A stretch of DNA of 64,000 nt from CAZAQS01 sp964486825 (GTDB lineage: Bacteria; Chloroflexota; Anaerolineae; Anaerolineales; UBA4823), in NCBI GenBank assembly GCA_964486825.1, contig CAZAQS010000002.1:4597-68596 (forward strand), given 5' to 3'. The translations under genes were made by a program, and so were the position numbers. The notes below the pieces were generated by a model. The model had not been told where the DNA came from, did no database searches, and was given only the letters and a program-made list of their open reading frames with translations. Positions 24,025 through 33,339 of this stretch are shown one piece after another. The first letter of the stretch is position 1; the number at the start of each line of letters is the position of its first letter.

Positions 24025-24762
24025 ATGATTGAAGTGCGCCAATTGGTCAAGCGTTTTGGGTTGAAACCTGTCTTGCGCGGATTGGATTTCCATGTCCAGG
24101 AAGGCGAGTTTGTGGCTTTACTAGGACCAAATGGAGCTGGTAAGACGACCTTTTTGCGTATCCTGTCATCGTTGTCTCGGCCTACTTTGGGAGAGGTAGC
24201 GATTGCGGGATACCGCTTGCCAGCTCAAGCTGCTGCTGTCCGGCAGCGCTTGGGAGTGGTTTCTCACTTGCCCCTGTTGTATGGCGATCTTACAGCGGAA
24301 GAAAATTTGCGTTTTTACGGAAAAATGTACGGCGTAAAGAACCTGGATAAGCGCTCAGATTCCGTCCTGGAGATGGTGGGTCTCGATCACCGCCGTCGTG
24401 ACCTGGTGCGTACTTTTTCACGCGGCATGCAACAGCGTCTGGCAATCGGGCGGGCAGTCTTGCATGACCCGGATGTGATGCTCTTTGATGAACCCCATAC
24501 CGGGCTGGACCAGGATGCCTGCCGGATGTTGGATAATGTACTAAGAGAAGTAGCTGCTGCTGGGCGAACGGTTGTGATGACATCGCATGACCTGGCTCGG
24601 GCAGCCGATCTGGCCTCGCGCTTTGATGTGATCTCCAAGGGCTTCATCGTTGCCTCAGAGCAGGGATCGGCCATCCCTGTCGATGGCTTGTTGGCTTTCT
24701 ACCGGGAGGCTCTCAGCAGTGAGCACCTGCTTTCCAAGGAGGAGGCCGTCCATGCGCTCTGA
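24025..24762 (+). CDS. ccmA: haem exporter ATP-binding protein CcmA
   Basis: A 245-residue ABC ATPase. Walker A is GPNGAGKTTFLRIL (about residues 35-48), the signature is FSRGMQQRLAIGRAV (a SRGMxQR variant usual for CcmA), Walker B is VMLFDEPHTGLD and the switch His is in MTSHDL. With CcmB and CcmC it forms the ATP-driven complex that releases holo-CcmE. The last eleven bases overlap ccmB (start 24752), so translation is coupled. It follows the cytochrome gene by 16 bases. Confidence 0.9.
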   Translation: MIEVRQLVKRFGLKPVLRGLDFHVQEGEFVALLGPNGAGKTTFLRILSSLSRPTLGEVAIAGYRLPAQAAAVRQRLGVVSHLPLLYGDLTAEENLRFYGKMYGVKNLDKRSDSVLEMVGLDHRRRDLVRTFSRGMQQRLAIGRAVLHDPDVMLFDEPHTGLDQDACRMLDNVLREVAAAGRTVVMTSHDLARAADLASRFDVISKGFIVASEQGSAIPVDGLLAFYREALSSEHLLSKEEAVHAL

Positions 24763-25468
24763 TATTGCTGTACAGGCGCCCAGAGTGGGAGGATTGGCTG
24801 GATTCATGCGGGCGTTGTGGGCGGTTGTGTGGAAGGATCTGGCTGCCGAGCTGCGCAGCCGCGAGCTGATATCCGCCATGCTGGTGTTTGCACTGCTGGT
24901 CATTTTTATCTTCAACTTTGCCCTGGAGCTCGAACCTGGTACCAGCGCTTCTGTGACCTCTGGTGTGCTTTGGGTTACCTTTGCTTTTGCGGGAACCCTC
25001 GGCCTGACTCGTTCGATGGCTATGGAAAAGGACCGTGGATGCCTGGACGGGCTGCTGCTCGCACCCGTTGACCGCAGCGCCATCTATTTTGGTAAAGCTC
25101 TAGGAAACCTGATATTCATCCTTTTGGTGGCGGTGATCGTTTTACCTGTCTACAGCATTCTGTATAATATCAACCTGTTCATCCCGGGTCTCCTGGTCGT
25201 GATCCTGTTGGGCTCGATTGGTTATGTTGCCGTGGGCACTCTCCTTTCCAGCATGGCGGTTCAAGCTCGTACCCGGGACATGCTCTTGCCAATCTTATTG
25301 TTCCCGGTAGTAATCCCGATCCTGATAGCGGCTGTGAAGAGCAGCAGTGGTTTTATCGCCGGGTTCGAAATGTCCGAGATCTGGCCATATCTTAATTTAC
25401 TGATCGTCTACGACGTCGTCTTTACCTCGATCGCTTTTATGGTTTTTGACTACGTGGTAGAAGAATAA
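24752..25468 (+). CDS. ccmB: haem exporter membrane protein CcmB
   Basis: A 238-residue integral membrane protein with six hydrophobic segments, the partner of CcmA. The N-terminus reads LWAVVWKDLAAELRSRELIS, the amphipathic helix typical of CcmB before TM1, and the MAMEKDRGCLDGLLLAPVDRS loop contacts the ATPase (shown as 21 residues across two helices: MAMEKDRG and CLDGLLLAPVDRS). A longer open frame begins inside ccmA, but AGGAGG at about 24737-24743 fixes ATG 24752. The C-terminal segment FDYVVEE is normal. ccmC follows 50 bases later. Confidence 0.9.
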   Translation: MRSDIAVQAPRVGGLAGFMRALWAVVWKDLAAELRSRELISAMLVFALLVIFIFNFALELEPGTSASVTSGVLWVTFAFAGTLGLTRSMAMEKDRGCLDGLLLAPVDRSAIYFGKALGNLIFILLVAVIVLPVYSILYNINLFIPGLLVVILLGSIGYVAVGTLLSSMAVQARTRDMLLPILLFPVVIPILIAAVKSSSGFIAGFEMSEIWPYLNLLIVYDVVFTSIAFMVFDYVVEE

Positions 25469-25518
25469 CACCTGCCAAAGGTGGAAATCATGAATTCAAA
25501 CAAGAGTGGAGTAAGCCT

Positions 25519-26217
25519 ATGGAAGCAAAACCTCGTTTTCTAATGACCCTTGATATCGTCACTGTGGCGCTGTTCCTGGTAGCAACCGCTATGGTGTTTT
25601 TTTATGCCCCCATGGAAGTTTCTATGGGCCAGGTGCAAAGGGTTTTCTATTTTCATGTTGCCTCTGCCTGGGTGGGCATGCTCGGATTCCTGGTAGCTGC
25701 AGTCGCCGGGATTGGATACCTGCGCACTGGCAAACGTAGCTGGGATAACGTCAGCCTGGCAGCAGTGGAGATCAGTGTGGTCTTTCTCTTGATCGCAATC
25801 GTATCGGGGTCGATCTGGGCCCGGCCGATCTGGAATACCTGGTGGACCTGGGACCCCCGCCTCACAACCACAACCATTATGGTCCTGATCTATGCTGCTT
25901 ACCTGATGCTGCGTTCAGGTATCGAGGACCCAGACAGGCGAGCCCGCTTTGGCGCGGTATACGCTATCGTAGGATTTGTTAGTGTGCCCCTGACCTTTCT
26001 TTCTATTCGCATCTTCCGCACTATCCACCCGGTTGTAATCGGATCCGGAGACCCGACTGCGGAGGGCACTTTCGATATGTCAACTCGCATGCTGCATACC
26101 TTTATCTTTGGCCTGATCGTTTTCTCGGTGATTTTTGTCAATTTGCTTTGGCATCGGGCTCGCCTGGGTGGCCTGGCCGACAAGGTAGAGCAGCTTAAAC
26201 TTAAGCTCGTGGAGTAA
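25519..26217 (+). CDS. ccmC: haem handling protein CcmC
   Basis: A 232-residue membrane protein with six TM segments that loads haem on CcmE. The tryptophan-rich WWD motif reads WNTWWTWDPRLTTT (about residues 110-123). It is flanked by the two conserved histidines, one in the FYFHVASAW helix (about residue 50) and one in the FRTIHPVV segment (about residue 172). Length and motifs match the family. ATG 25519 lies after GGAGTAAG. The ccmD-like gene begins 5 bases after its stop. Confidence 0.92.
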   Translation: MEAKPRFLMTLDIVTVALFLVATAMVFFYAPMEVSMGQVQRVFYFHVASAWVGMLGFLVAAVAGIGYLRTGKRSWDNVSLAAVEISVVFLLIAIVSGSIWARPIWNTWWTWDPRLTTTTIMVLIYAAYLMLRSGIEDPDRRARFGAVYAIVGFVSVPLTFLSIRIFRTIHPVVIGSGDPTAEGTFDMSTRMLHTFIFGLIVFSVIFVNLLWHRARLGGLADKVEQLKLKLVE

Positions 26218-26222
26218 TTAAC

Positions 26223-26483
26223 ATGGCTATGAATATTCCCTTATCTCTCTCCGGCTTTAATGAAGCCTTCCGCCTTTTCTTGCAAACCCAACAGGTAACG
26301 CCGGATACAAGTAGTTATATGATCGCCGGCTTCGTCGTGATCTTCGGAACCATGCTGGTCTATATAGCCAGTCTTGTTATCCGCTGGCGTAACTTGCAAA
26401 GTGACCTGCAGATGCTTCATGAATTGGAGAAAAGACAACAGGCGCCTCTCAGTTCTGCAAGTCAGGTCGAAAAGGTCGCATAA
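26223..26483 (+). CDS. ccmD: CcmD-like small membrane protein
   Basis: An 86-residue protein with one TM segment (about residues 33-56) followed by a basic and helical tail (IRWRNLQSDLQMLHELEKRQQ). This topology and the place directly after ccmC match CcmD, which stabilises the CcmABC-CcmE complex. Sequence identity is low in this family, so the call rests on size, topology and position. It is the last gene of the cluster; a strong hairpin terminator lies 110 bases downstream. Confidence 0.7.
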   Translation: MAMNIPLSLSGFNEAFRLFLQTQQVTPDTSSYMIAGFVVIFGTMLVYIASLVIRWRNLQSDLQMLHELEKRQQAPLSSASQVEKVA

Positions 26484-26592
26484 ACAGTTAAATTGACGTG
26501 TTATAGAGGCGGGAGGGGGCAACCGTCTCTTGACAGAATCCTATTTAATTTGTATTATTCCGTAAATACAAAATATATATTACAGATATAAG

Positions 26593-26636
26593 AATTTAAT
26601 GCCCCGGGGGAAGCCATTTTCCCGGGGCATTAAATT
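26593..26636. terminator. strong bidirectional hairpin after the ccm cluster
   Basis: AATTTAATGCCCCGGG (26593-26608) pairs perfectly with CCCGGGGCATTAAATT (26621-26636) around a 12-base loop. The A/T-rich base of the 16-base stem gives a U-tract on either strand. The rest of 26484-26831 holds no gene that I can support. Confidence 0.8.
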
Positions 26637-26713
26637 TGCTGTCCTGGCTGTCCTAATCTATTTTGCTCCTTAATGGCTTTGATGGAGCATTTCAGATTGG
26701 TAGGGTTGGCATA

Positions 26714-26727
26714 GTTTGTGCACAAAC
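26714..26727. promoter_or_regulatory. 14-base perfect palindrome upstream of the HD-GYP gene
   Basis: GTTTGTGCACAAAC is a perfect palindrome about 105 bases before the HD-GYP gene. It resembles an operator for a dimeric regulator. There is no further support. Confidence 0.3.
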
Positions 26728-26831
26728 ATATGGGGTAGCTGTTTTACTTCTGGTCAGGTCTGGCTGGCTCTTGCTATCCTGATAGAAATGCTGGACTGGC
26801 TTCTATCTTGAGATATTGCCGGCTGAAGGAG

Positions 26832-29342
26832 ATGCCGCCACTGATGAAAAGCCTTCATATATTGGCAGTAGAAGAATCTGGTGAAGAGCTGGATGTGTTT
26901 TTTCAGCAATTGGAAACTGGTGGATACAGCACAGTCGCGCAGAGAGTGAATACCGCTTCTGCCTTATCATCCGCCCTGGATTCTAAAGCATGGGATCTGG
27001 TTGTAGCCCGCTATCCGATGTTCTCGCTCAATGGATCCTCTGCTCTCAGCTTCCTTCAAGACCGGGGTCTGGACATACCCTTGATCCTGGTGGCTGAGAA
27101 GGAATCCGAAGTGGCTGCAATCCAGGCGATGAAAGCTGGAGCAACGGATTATGTGGTCATAGAAAATCCAGCCCGTTTCCTGCCCATCGTAGAACGGGAG
27201 TTAAGGGACCTACAGGCCAGGCGAGATGGTAAACGGGCAGAAAAGGTATACGCAGCTTCCTACAAGATCTCGGAAAGCGCCAGCAGCGCCGAGAACCTGC
27301 AAGAGCTTTTCCAATCCATTCACGCTATCGTGGGTGAACTCATGCCTGCGAATAATTTTTATATATCCCTCTATGACAAGACAACAGACCTGATCACTTT
27401 TCCTTATTATGTCGATGAAAACGACTCCCCACCTGGCCCCAACCGACCGGGGAAAGGCTTGACCGAATACGTTTTGCGCACTGGTAAACCATTGCTTGCT
27501 CCAGAGGATATTTTCAAGCAGTTGGAGGCTGCTGGTGAGGTTGAGTCGATTGGATCGCCTTCCGTAGATTGGCTGGGTGTCCCTTTAAAAGCTGAGGAAG
27601 AAATCATCGGCGTCCTGGTTGTCCAGAGTTATACCGGGGGGGTCCACTTTAGTGAAGAAGACCTGAATATCCTGTGTTTTGTATCAACCCAGGTAGCAAT
27701 GGCAATTGCCAGAAAACAAGCCGATGAGAAGCTGCGCCAAAGCGAGCTCCGTTACCGCAGCCTGTTTGAAAATTCGCCGATTTCCCTCTGGGAAGAGGAT
27801 TTTTCCGGTGTAAGAAAGTTCTTTAATGAATTACGTCTGCAGGGGATCATTGATTTCAAGGCTTACCTCAATAAGCATCCGGAAGCCGTTGACGAATGCC
27901 TCCAACGCATTAAGGTATTGGATGTCAACCAGGCTACCGTCAAACTGTATAAGGCGCACAGCAAAGAAGAGTTGATTTCAAATTTGCCGAGAATATTTGG
28001 AACAAATGCGAGGAATATTTTCAAGCTGGAGTTGTTAGCAATTGCTGATGGCAAGCGCGAGTTTGAAGGCGTAGGGGTCAATTATAAATTGACTGGTGAA
28101 CCTATCTACTTTATCTTGCGTTGGTCCATCTCGCCCGCCTACGAGCATACCTTATCGAGAGTCATCGTTTCGATATTTGATATCACAGAAAGACAGAAAG
28201 CCGAAGAGCAAATCCAATCCCAACTTCAACGTCTGGCAGCTCTGCGGACCATTGATATGGCTATCACCGCCAGCCTGGATTTGAGGGTCACGCTGGATGT
28301 GCTGTTGGACCAGGTCACCTCCCAGTTGCACGTAGATGCTGCCGGGGTCTTGTTGCTCAACCCTCATACCCAACTGTTGGAATTTGTAGCCGGAAGAGGT
28401 TTTCGGGGGAGTGGGTTGGGTCCCCAAAACCATCTTCTAAGCGAGGATTATACCGGGCAGGCTATTTTGGAACGCCGCACGATAACCATTCAAGAATTAG
28501 GAGAGATGCGCGACCTGCGCAGGGTGCAGCTGTTTCGGGAAGAGGAGTTCAAGACTTATTTTGTGGTTCCCCTGGTTGCAAAAGGGCAGGTCAAAGGTGT
28601 CCTGGAAGTCTTTACCCGCACACATCTCTCACCGGACCCGGAATGGTACGACTTTCTTGAAACCCTGGCAGGCCAGACCGCCATTGCAATTGATAATGCT
28701 TCCCTTTTTGAAAACCTGCAACGATCAAATATCGAGCTGGCCATGGCTTATGATGCGACGATTGAAGGTTGGTCGCGTGCCCTGGATATGCGCGATCGGG
28801 AGACTGAAGGCCATACGGAGCGCGTCACCGAGATGACTTTGCGATTAGCAGAAGCCATTGGTATCAAAAAAGATTCCATGGTTCATATCCGCCGGGGGGC
28901 ATTGCTGCACGATATCGGTAAGATGGGTATCTCCGATAGCATCCTTTTAAAGACCGGGCCGCTCGATGATGAAAAGTGGAAGATCATGCGCATGCATCCG
29001 GTATATGCTTACGACTTGCTCGCACCCATCACTTATCTAAAACCTGCCCTGGATATTCCTTATTGCCACCATGAGAAATGGGATGGAAGTGGCTATCCGC
29101 GCGGCTTAAAAGATGAACAAATCCCCCTGGCAGCCCGTATCTTCGCCGTGGTGGACGTTTACGACGCTCTGCGGTCCGACCGGCCTTACCGGAAAGCCTG
29201 GCCTGAGGATAAGGTCCGGCAATATATCCGCGAACAATCGGGGAAGCATTTTGATCCTCAGATTGTAGATCTGTTTATGACTTTCCTTGAGAATGGGGGC
29301 ATTCAGCATACCGAAGAGAGTTCGACTCCCCTCGATCCATAG
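26832..29342 (+). CDS. multi-domain sensor with HD-GYP phosphodiesterase domain
   Basis: An 836-residue soluble signalling protein. The order is a degenerate receiver-like domain (about residues 4-130), GAF (about 140-300), PAS (about 310-450, opening SELRYRSLFENSP), GAF (about 460-640) and HD-GYP (about 645-815). The HD-GYP site is intact: HDIGK, the HHEKWDGSGYP block and the VVDVYDAL helix, expected to hydrolyse cyclic di-GMP. In the receiver the phospho-acceptor Asp (usual SDY) is replaced by ARY and the conserved Lys is missing. The start is uncertain: ATG 26832 directly abuts AAGGAG, and ATG 26844 or TTG 26808 are alternatives. Confidence 0.85.
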   Translation: MPPLMKSLHILAVEESGEELDVFFQQLETGGYSTVAQRVNTASALSSALDSKAWDLVVARYPMFSLNGSSALSFLQDRGLDIPLILVAEKESEVAAIQAMKAGATDYVVIENPARFLPIVERELRDLQARRDGKRAEKVYAASYKISESASSAENLQELFQSIHAIVGELMPANNFYISLYDKTTDLITFPYYVDENDSPPGPNRPGKGLTEYVLRTGKPLLAPEDIFKQLEAAGEVESIGSPSVDWLGVPLKAEEEIIGVLVVQSYTGGVHFSEEDLNILCFVSTQVAMAIARKQADEKLRQSELRYRSLFENSPISLWEEDFSGVRKFFNELRLQGIIDFKAYLNKHPEAVDECLQRIKVLDVNQATVKLYKAHSKEELISNLPRIFGTNARNIFKLELLAIADGKREFEGVGVNYKLTGEPIYFILRWSISPAYEHTLSRVIVSIFDITERQKAEEQIQSQLQRLAALRTIDMAITASLDLRVTLDVLLDQVTSQLHVDAAGVLLLNPHTQLLEFVAGRGFRGSGLGPQNHLLSEDYTGQAILERRTITIQELGEMRDLRRVQLFREEEFKTYFVVPLVAKGQVKGVLEVFTRTHLSPDPEWYDFLETLAGQTAIAIDNASLFENLQRSNIELAMAYDATIEGWSRALDMRDRETEGHTERVTEMTLRLAEAIGIKKDSMVHIRRGALLHDIGKMGISDSILLKTGPLDDEKWKIMRMHPVYAYDLLAPITYLKPALDIPYCHHEKWDGSGYPRGLKDEQIPLAARIFAVVDVYDALRSDRPYRKAWPEDKVRQYIREQSGKHFDPQIVDLFMTFLENGGIQHTEESSTPLDP

Positions 29343-29570
29343 AGTTGGTGGTTCGTCGAAGTTATGTTCCCATTTATCCTGCCCGTCGAAAATTGGTGGT
29401 TGCGATAGGCTAAAGTTTGTAATATAGTTAGATGAATCACGCCTGTCTGCTTTGCGCTGTGGTTATATAGCAAGTCTAGGAAGGCCAGCCCTAGTGGGTG
29501 TTTTCGCCATGCTTCCAGGTCTTGCAGGGATAGAGAAGGTTATCTTATCTCACCGTTTGGGGCAATATCG

Positions 29571-30968
29571 GTGGCAACAAAAATTTTTTCCCACATCCAG
29601 AATAAGTTCCAGGGGGAAGTGAGCGACCGTCCTGCCTGGCTTCCGTTTGGCCTGGCATTGGTTATGTTCCTGTTTTTGTTGATCTATTTCTTTAATAATA
29701 TCCTACCATCCATCAACTACCATACCGGTCGCTGGGAGGCCCCGTACCTGTTTCCATTGATGGAGCCGGTAGGGGGGGACTTCCGGGATGGATATTATTA
29801 TCCTGCTAGAACCTTATTAGAAGGAAATAGCCCATATCTGGTAAATGGGTTGATTTACCCTCCGTTTTCTGCCCTGTTCTCGGTACCATTTACCCTCTTT
29901 CCGGTAGAAACCTCCTACGCGATCCAGGTTGGGCTGTTGTTCCTTTTGAATATAGCGACCGTTTTGATAGCGATTGAATCTATCCGCCAGGCCTTGAAAC
30001 AAACCGCTCGCTTGTCTGGCCATGTATTCCCGCCTACAGCAGGCTTGCTCTTCGTGCTGATTTCGTTCTACACCCTGACAAGCTACGGTTTTATCTTCAG
30101 CGCAGAGCGTGGGAATTTCGATATCTATCCCCAGTTTTTCTCCGTTTTAGCCCTGTGGGTGCTGGTCAATAAACCGTCTCGTATTTGGCTGCCGGTGATC
30201 CTGATCTCCCTGGCTGCTCACCTCAAAATATATCCTGCAGCTTTGTTTGCCCTGGTCCTTTGGGTGCACGGGAGAAAAAGCATATTGCCAATCCTGGCGA
30301 CCAACCTGTTCTTGCTCTTCATAACAGGGCCCCTGAATGCTATTGAATTCATCAAAATCATTACTGTTTATGCACTTGAGCCGCACCTGTGGGTAGGCAA
30401 TCACTCAGCGGCCTCATTTACAGCCTATTTGAACCAATACCTGCCGGAAAGGATAGGCATGACCCTACCAGAGTGGTTGTTCTACCTGGCGCCTGTCATC
30501 CTGTGGTCTGGGGGTGTTCTCGTTTTGTGGAATTGGGGAGGTACCTGGAGGCCTCTGTCGACGGTCTTGGTATTCGTATTATCGGTCCCCTTAATGAACC
30601 TGCTCCCCAGTGTCAGTCACGATTATAAACTGGTGCTTTTGAGCGCACCGCTGGCGATCCTGTTGATCCTGAATTTCTGGAAACTTGATAATGCGCGCCG
30701 TTTATCCGGAGCAACCTTCGAGATTCTAAAAATCATCCTGCTGATGCTTCTCATGTTCGGAATCGCCAGGACAAATGTGTACACCCACCCAATTTTCAAG
30801 AATAAATATCCCCTGATCCTGTTCTTACAGTTCCTGTCGATCCTGGAAATAGTTTCTATTACGTACTTCCGGCAACCGCTACGCTTTCTCCAATCACATC
30901 GGGCAAGTCCCCCTCCATATTCCGAAGAGGAGGATAAAGAAAACCTATTAACGCTGCGAGCACCGTAA
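29571..30968 (+). CDS. GT87-family polyprenol-linked glycosyltransferase
   Basis: A 465-residue integral membrane protein with about 10-12 TM segments and a large first external loop. That loop has GGDFRDGYYYPARTLLEG, the Asp-rich motif common in GT87 (DUF2029) enzymes, which transfer mannose or arabinose from polyprenyl phosphate to glycans. SAERGNFDIYP and LAAHLKIYPAAL are further family blocks. The product glycan is unknown. The GTG start at 29571 has no strong ribosome site. The gene is isolated, with a broken MFS-gene remnant just beyond its stop on the other strand. Confidence 0.75.
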   Translation: MATKIFSHIQNKFQGEVSDRPAWLPFGLALVMFLFLLIYFFNNILPSINYHTGRWEAPYLFPLMEPVGGDFRDGYYYPARTLLEGNSPYLVNGLIYPPFSALFSVPFTLFPVETSYAIQVGLLFLLNIATVLIAIESIRQALKQTARLSGHVFPPTAGLLFVLISFYTLTSYGFIFSAERGNFDIYPQFFSVLALWVLVNKPSRIWLPVILISLAAHLKIYPAALFALVLWVHGRKSILPILATNLFLLFITGPLNAIEFIKIITVYALEPHLWVGNHSAASFTAYLNQYLPERIGMTLPEWLFYLAPVILWSGGVLVLWNWGGTWRPLSTVLVFVLSVPLMNLLPSVSHDYKLVLLSAPLAILLILNFWKLDNARRLSGATFEILKIILLMLLMFGIARTNVYTHPIFKNKYPLILFLQFLSILEIVSITYFRQPLRFLQSHRASPPPYSEEEDKENLLTLRAP

Positions 30969-30995
30969 GGGTAGATAACAGGATAAATAATAAGC

Positions 30996-31109
30996 CTACG
31001 CCTCATGGATCAACCCAATCAGGGCTCCCGCCATCATGGGTGCAGTGATTTGAGCGACAGCTTCGGTTATCTGGATCAATCCACTGGCGCGGCCGAATCC
31101 AGGCTCAAG
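30996..31109 (-). pseudogene. remnant of an MFS transporter gene, C-terminal fragment
   Basis: Read on the minus strand, 37 codons give LEPGFGRASGLIQITEAVAQ then ITAPMMAGALIGLIHEA and a stop at 30998-30996. The RxxGL...A..Q..AP..AG.L..L pattern is that of a C-terminal-half TM helix of major-facilitator transporters. Nothing upstream continues it: the sequence runs straight into the 3' end of the PBP gene in another frame, and the two overlap by about five bases. It is probably the tail of a lost gene. Confidence 0.5.
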
Positions 31110-33339
31110 GAGTAGGGAGCACGCTCAAGGGATTGATATAACCGCCCGGGACTCGTACTTCAAAATGCAAATGCGCACCGGTCGAGTTGCCGGAATTGCC
31201 AGACAGGCCGATCAGTTTGCTCTGTTCGACGCGCGCCCCACAATGGATGCTGACCTGGCTGAGGTGAGCGTATAGGGTCCGGTAGCCGTTGCCATGGTCG
31301 ATCAATACGGCGTTCCCATAACCGACCTCGCCCGTCCAGCCCGCGAAAATAACCACTCCCGTGTCTGCGGCGTATACAGGGGAACCGGAGGGAGCGCTCA
31401 GATCGAGTCCAGGATGACCGACCTTAAAATCTCCTCCCGAAAGCGCCTGGTACTGGCTGGGCCAGATGAACGTACCCGTGCCTTCAACACCTTCAAGCGT
31501 AACCACACAGGAGGCCGACCCGGCAGTCAGGTCGGCTTTAGTTGGATCCCGGTAGATCTCGGGTGTGGGTATGCCAGGGAAGGGGTTCTCTGTAGGTGTG
31601 GCGGTCGGCTCTGCGACCGGCGTTTCCTGTAAGGCCTCTTCCGGGGTTGGCGCGGGGGTTTCGGTGGGTGCTTCCATGGGCAGCTCTTCCGGTGGTCTGG
31701 CAGTCGGGAGCAGCCCGGGGACGACCTCCTCGACCGGCTGTCCCATCGCTCCTAATGCGGCCTGGGCAATTTCCGCAAAAATCGGAGCAGCCACCTGGGA
31801 GCCTTCACCAGCATTTTCCACCAGAACCACGATCACTACGGATCGCTCGTGGTCTTCGGCAAAGCCCGTAAACCAGGCATGCGGAAGCTGGGAACCACCC
31901 ACCTGGGCAGTGCCAGTTTTCCCTCCAACCGTCAAACCGGGCACGCTGGCTCGCCCCGCGCTGCCTTTCTCGACCACCGAAATCATCATCTGGCGCACGG
32001 TTTCAGCGGTATCCGGCTTCATGATGCCGCCAAGTACCTGTCCCTTCGCCTGTCCGTTGGACAGGCCACCGCCTGGTTCGCGTATGCTGTCAACAAAATA
32101 CGGAATTGGCATATTGCCATCGTTCAGGACTGTCAGTAACACCATACCCATATTAAGGGGAGAGGTGAGCAGCTCACCCTGGCCGATGGCTGTCACAGCT
32201 CTCAGCAGGTTGTTATCGTATAAGCTGTTGATGTCCCTTGCCAGCACAGAGGGGGTATAGGAGATCTCGATTGGGTAGCGTTCACCCTCCGCCCGGCTGA
32301 ATCCAAGCCGGGCAGCGTAATCCATCATTACCTCTGGAGGCATTTCGTCTCCGATGCGGGCAAAGGCTGCGTTGGCTGACTTTGCATAAGAGAGTTCGAG
32401 ATCGAGGCGTGCTTCCCGGTGATTTGGATCGGGAATGACTCCCCCATCCACTTCATACACATAATAAATCCCTTCGGGCCCGGTGCGAGGTTCCCCGAAA
32501 TCGAATACTGTCTCCGGCGTCACCTGCCCGGTATCCAACGACCCGATCAGGGAGACCGTTTTCCAGGTCGAGCCGGGTGTATAGGCACCTTGGGTAGCCC
32601 GGTTGACCAATGGGCCCCTGCACTCGGGCGCATCCCCGCAGCTTTCGAGCAGGCTGGCCAGGTAGCCTTCATTCAAGATCATGTTAGGGTCGAAGCGTGG
32701 TGCGCTGGCCATCGCTAAAACAGCCCCGCTTCGCCCGTCCAGAACGACGATTGCTCCCGCATGTCCCTGCAAGGCTCTTTCTGCGGCGCGTTGTACCTGG
32801 CTGTCAATGGTGAGTATGATATCGCTGCCTTTAATGGGCTGGTGCAGGATCTGCCCCAGGCGGGCGTCGATCCTGTTCAAGCCCAGGAGCGCCGTGTTAT
32901 AGCTCAGCTCCAATCCTGTGATGCCGGTCCTCAGCCCGGAGGTGTAACCAATGACATGGGCCAGGGAGGGTTCTGTATAGAAGCGCAGCCTTTCTCCATC
33001 CTGGTTCTCACCATCGTAGGCCAGTAAACGTCCATTCCGGTCGTGGATCGAGCCGCGCGTGATCGTGGACAGCAAATCCATCGTCCGCTGGATGACGGGT
33101 TGCGGCAGGGAATTCAGCTCGGAAAGGCCGCCCCCTCCTGCCAGATAATCCGCGGCTTCCCGATCGCTTTGAGCTTGGCCTTCACCGGCATAGCTGGCTG
33201 CGGCTGCGATTGGGTCCAGCACCAACGGCGTCAGCTCACTCCCGCGCAACATCTGCCAGTATACAATCCGCAGGGTGAGCACGAGCAAGAGCAAGGCAAA
33301 CAGGTTGCCGATATTCCAGATGCGCCTCTCCAGGATCAT
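31105..33339 (-). CDS. penicillin-binding protein (PbpA/FtsI type) fused to LytM/M23 domain
   Basis: A 744-residue cell-wall enzyme with an N-terminal TM anchor (about residues 10-27) and a class B transpeptidase region. Its motifs are STWK (SxxK, about 257-260), SAN (SxN) and KTGT (about 478-481). A Pro/Thr/Glu-rich linker (about 550-600) leads to a LytM peptidase domain with HPGLD, YAHL and HLHFEV zinc-ligand motifs intact. It would crosslink peptidoglycan and also cleave or bind it. Fusion of the two is unusual. The start ATG overlaps the stop of the RodA/FtsW gene by four bases. It terminates at TGA 31107-31105. Confidence 0.88.
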   Translation of the reverse strand: MILERRIWNIGNLFALLLLVLTLRIVYWQMLRGSELTPLVLDPIAAAASYAGEGQAQSDREAADYLAGGGGLSELNSLPQPVIQRTMDLLSTITRGSIHDRNGRLLAYDGENQDGERLRFYTEPSLAHVIGYTSGLRTGITGLELSYNTALLGLNRIDARLGQILHQPIKGSDIILTIDSQVQRAAERALQGHAGAIVVLDGRSGAVLAMASAPRFDPNMILNEGYLASLLESCGDAPECRGPLVNRATQGAYTPGSTWKTVSLIGSLDTGQVTPETVFDFGEPRTGPEGIYYVYEVDGGVIPDPNHREARLDLELSYAKSANAAFARIGDEMPPEVMMDYAARLGFSRAEGERYPIEISYTPSVLARDINSLYDNNLLRAVTAIGQGELLTSPLNMGMVLLTVLNDGNMPIPYFVDSIREPGGGLSNGQAKGQVLGGIMKPDTAETVRQMMISVVEKGSAGRASVPGLTVGGKTGTAQVGGSQLPHAWFTGFAEDHERSVVIVVLVENAGEGSQVAAPIFAEIAQAALGAMGQPVEEVVPGLLPTARPPEELPMEAPTETPAPTPEEALQETPVAEPTATPTENPFPGIPTPEIYRDPTKADLTAGSASCVVTLEGVEGTGTFIWPSQYQALSGGDFKVGHPGLDLSAPSGSPVYAADTGVVIFAGWTGEVGYGNAVLIDHGNGYRTLYAHLSQVSIHCGARVEQSKLIGLSGNSGNSTGAHLHFEVRVPGGYINPLSVLPTP

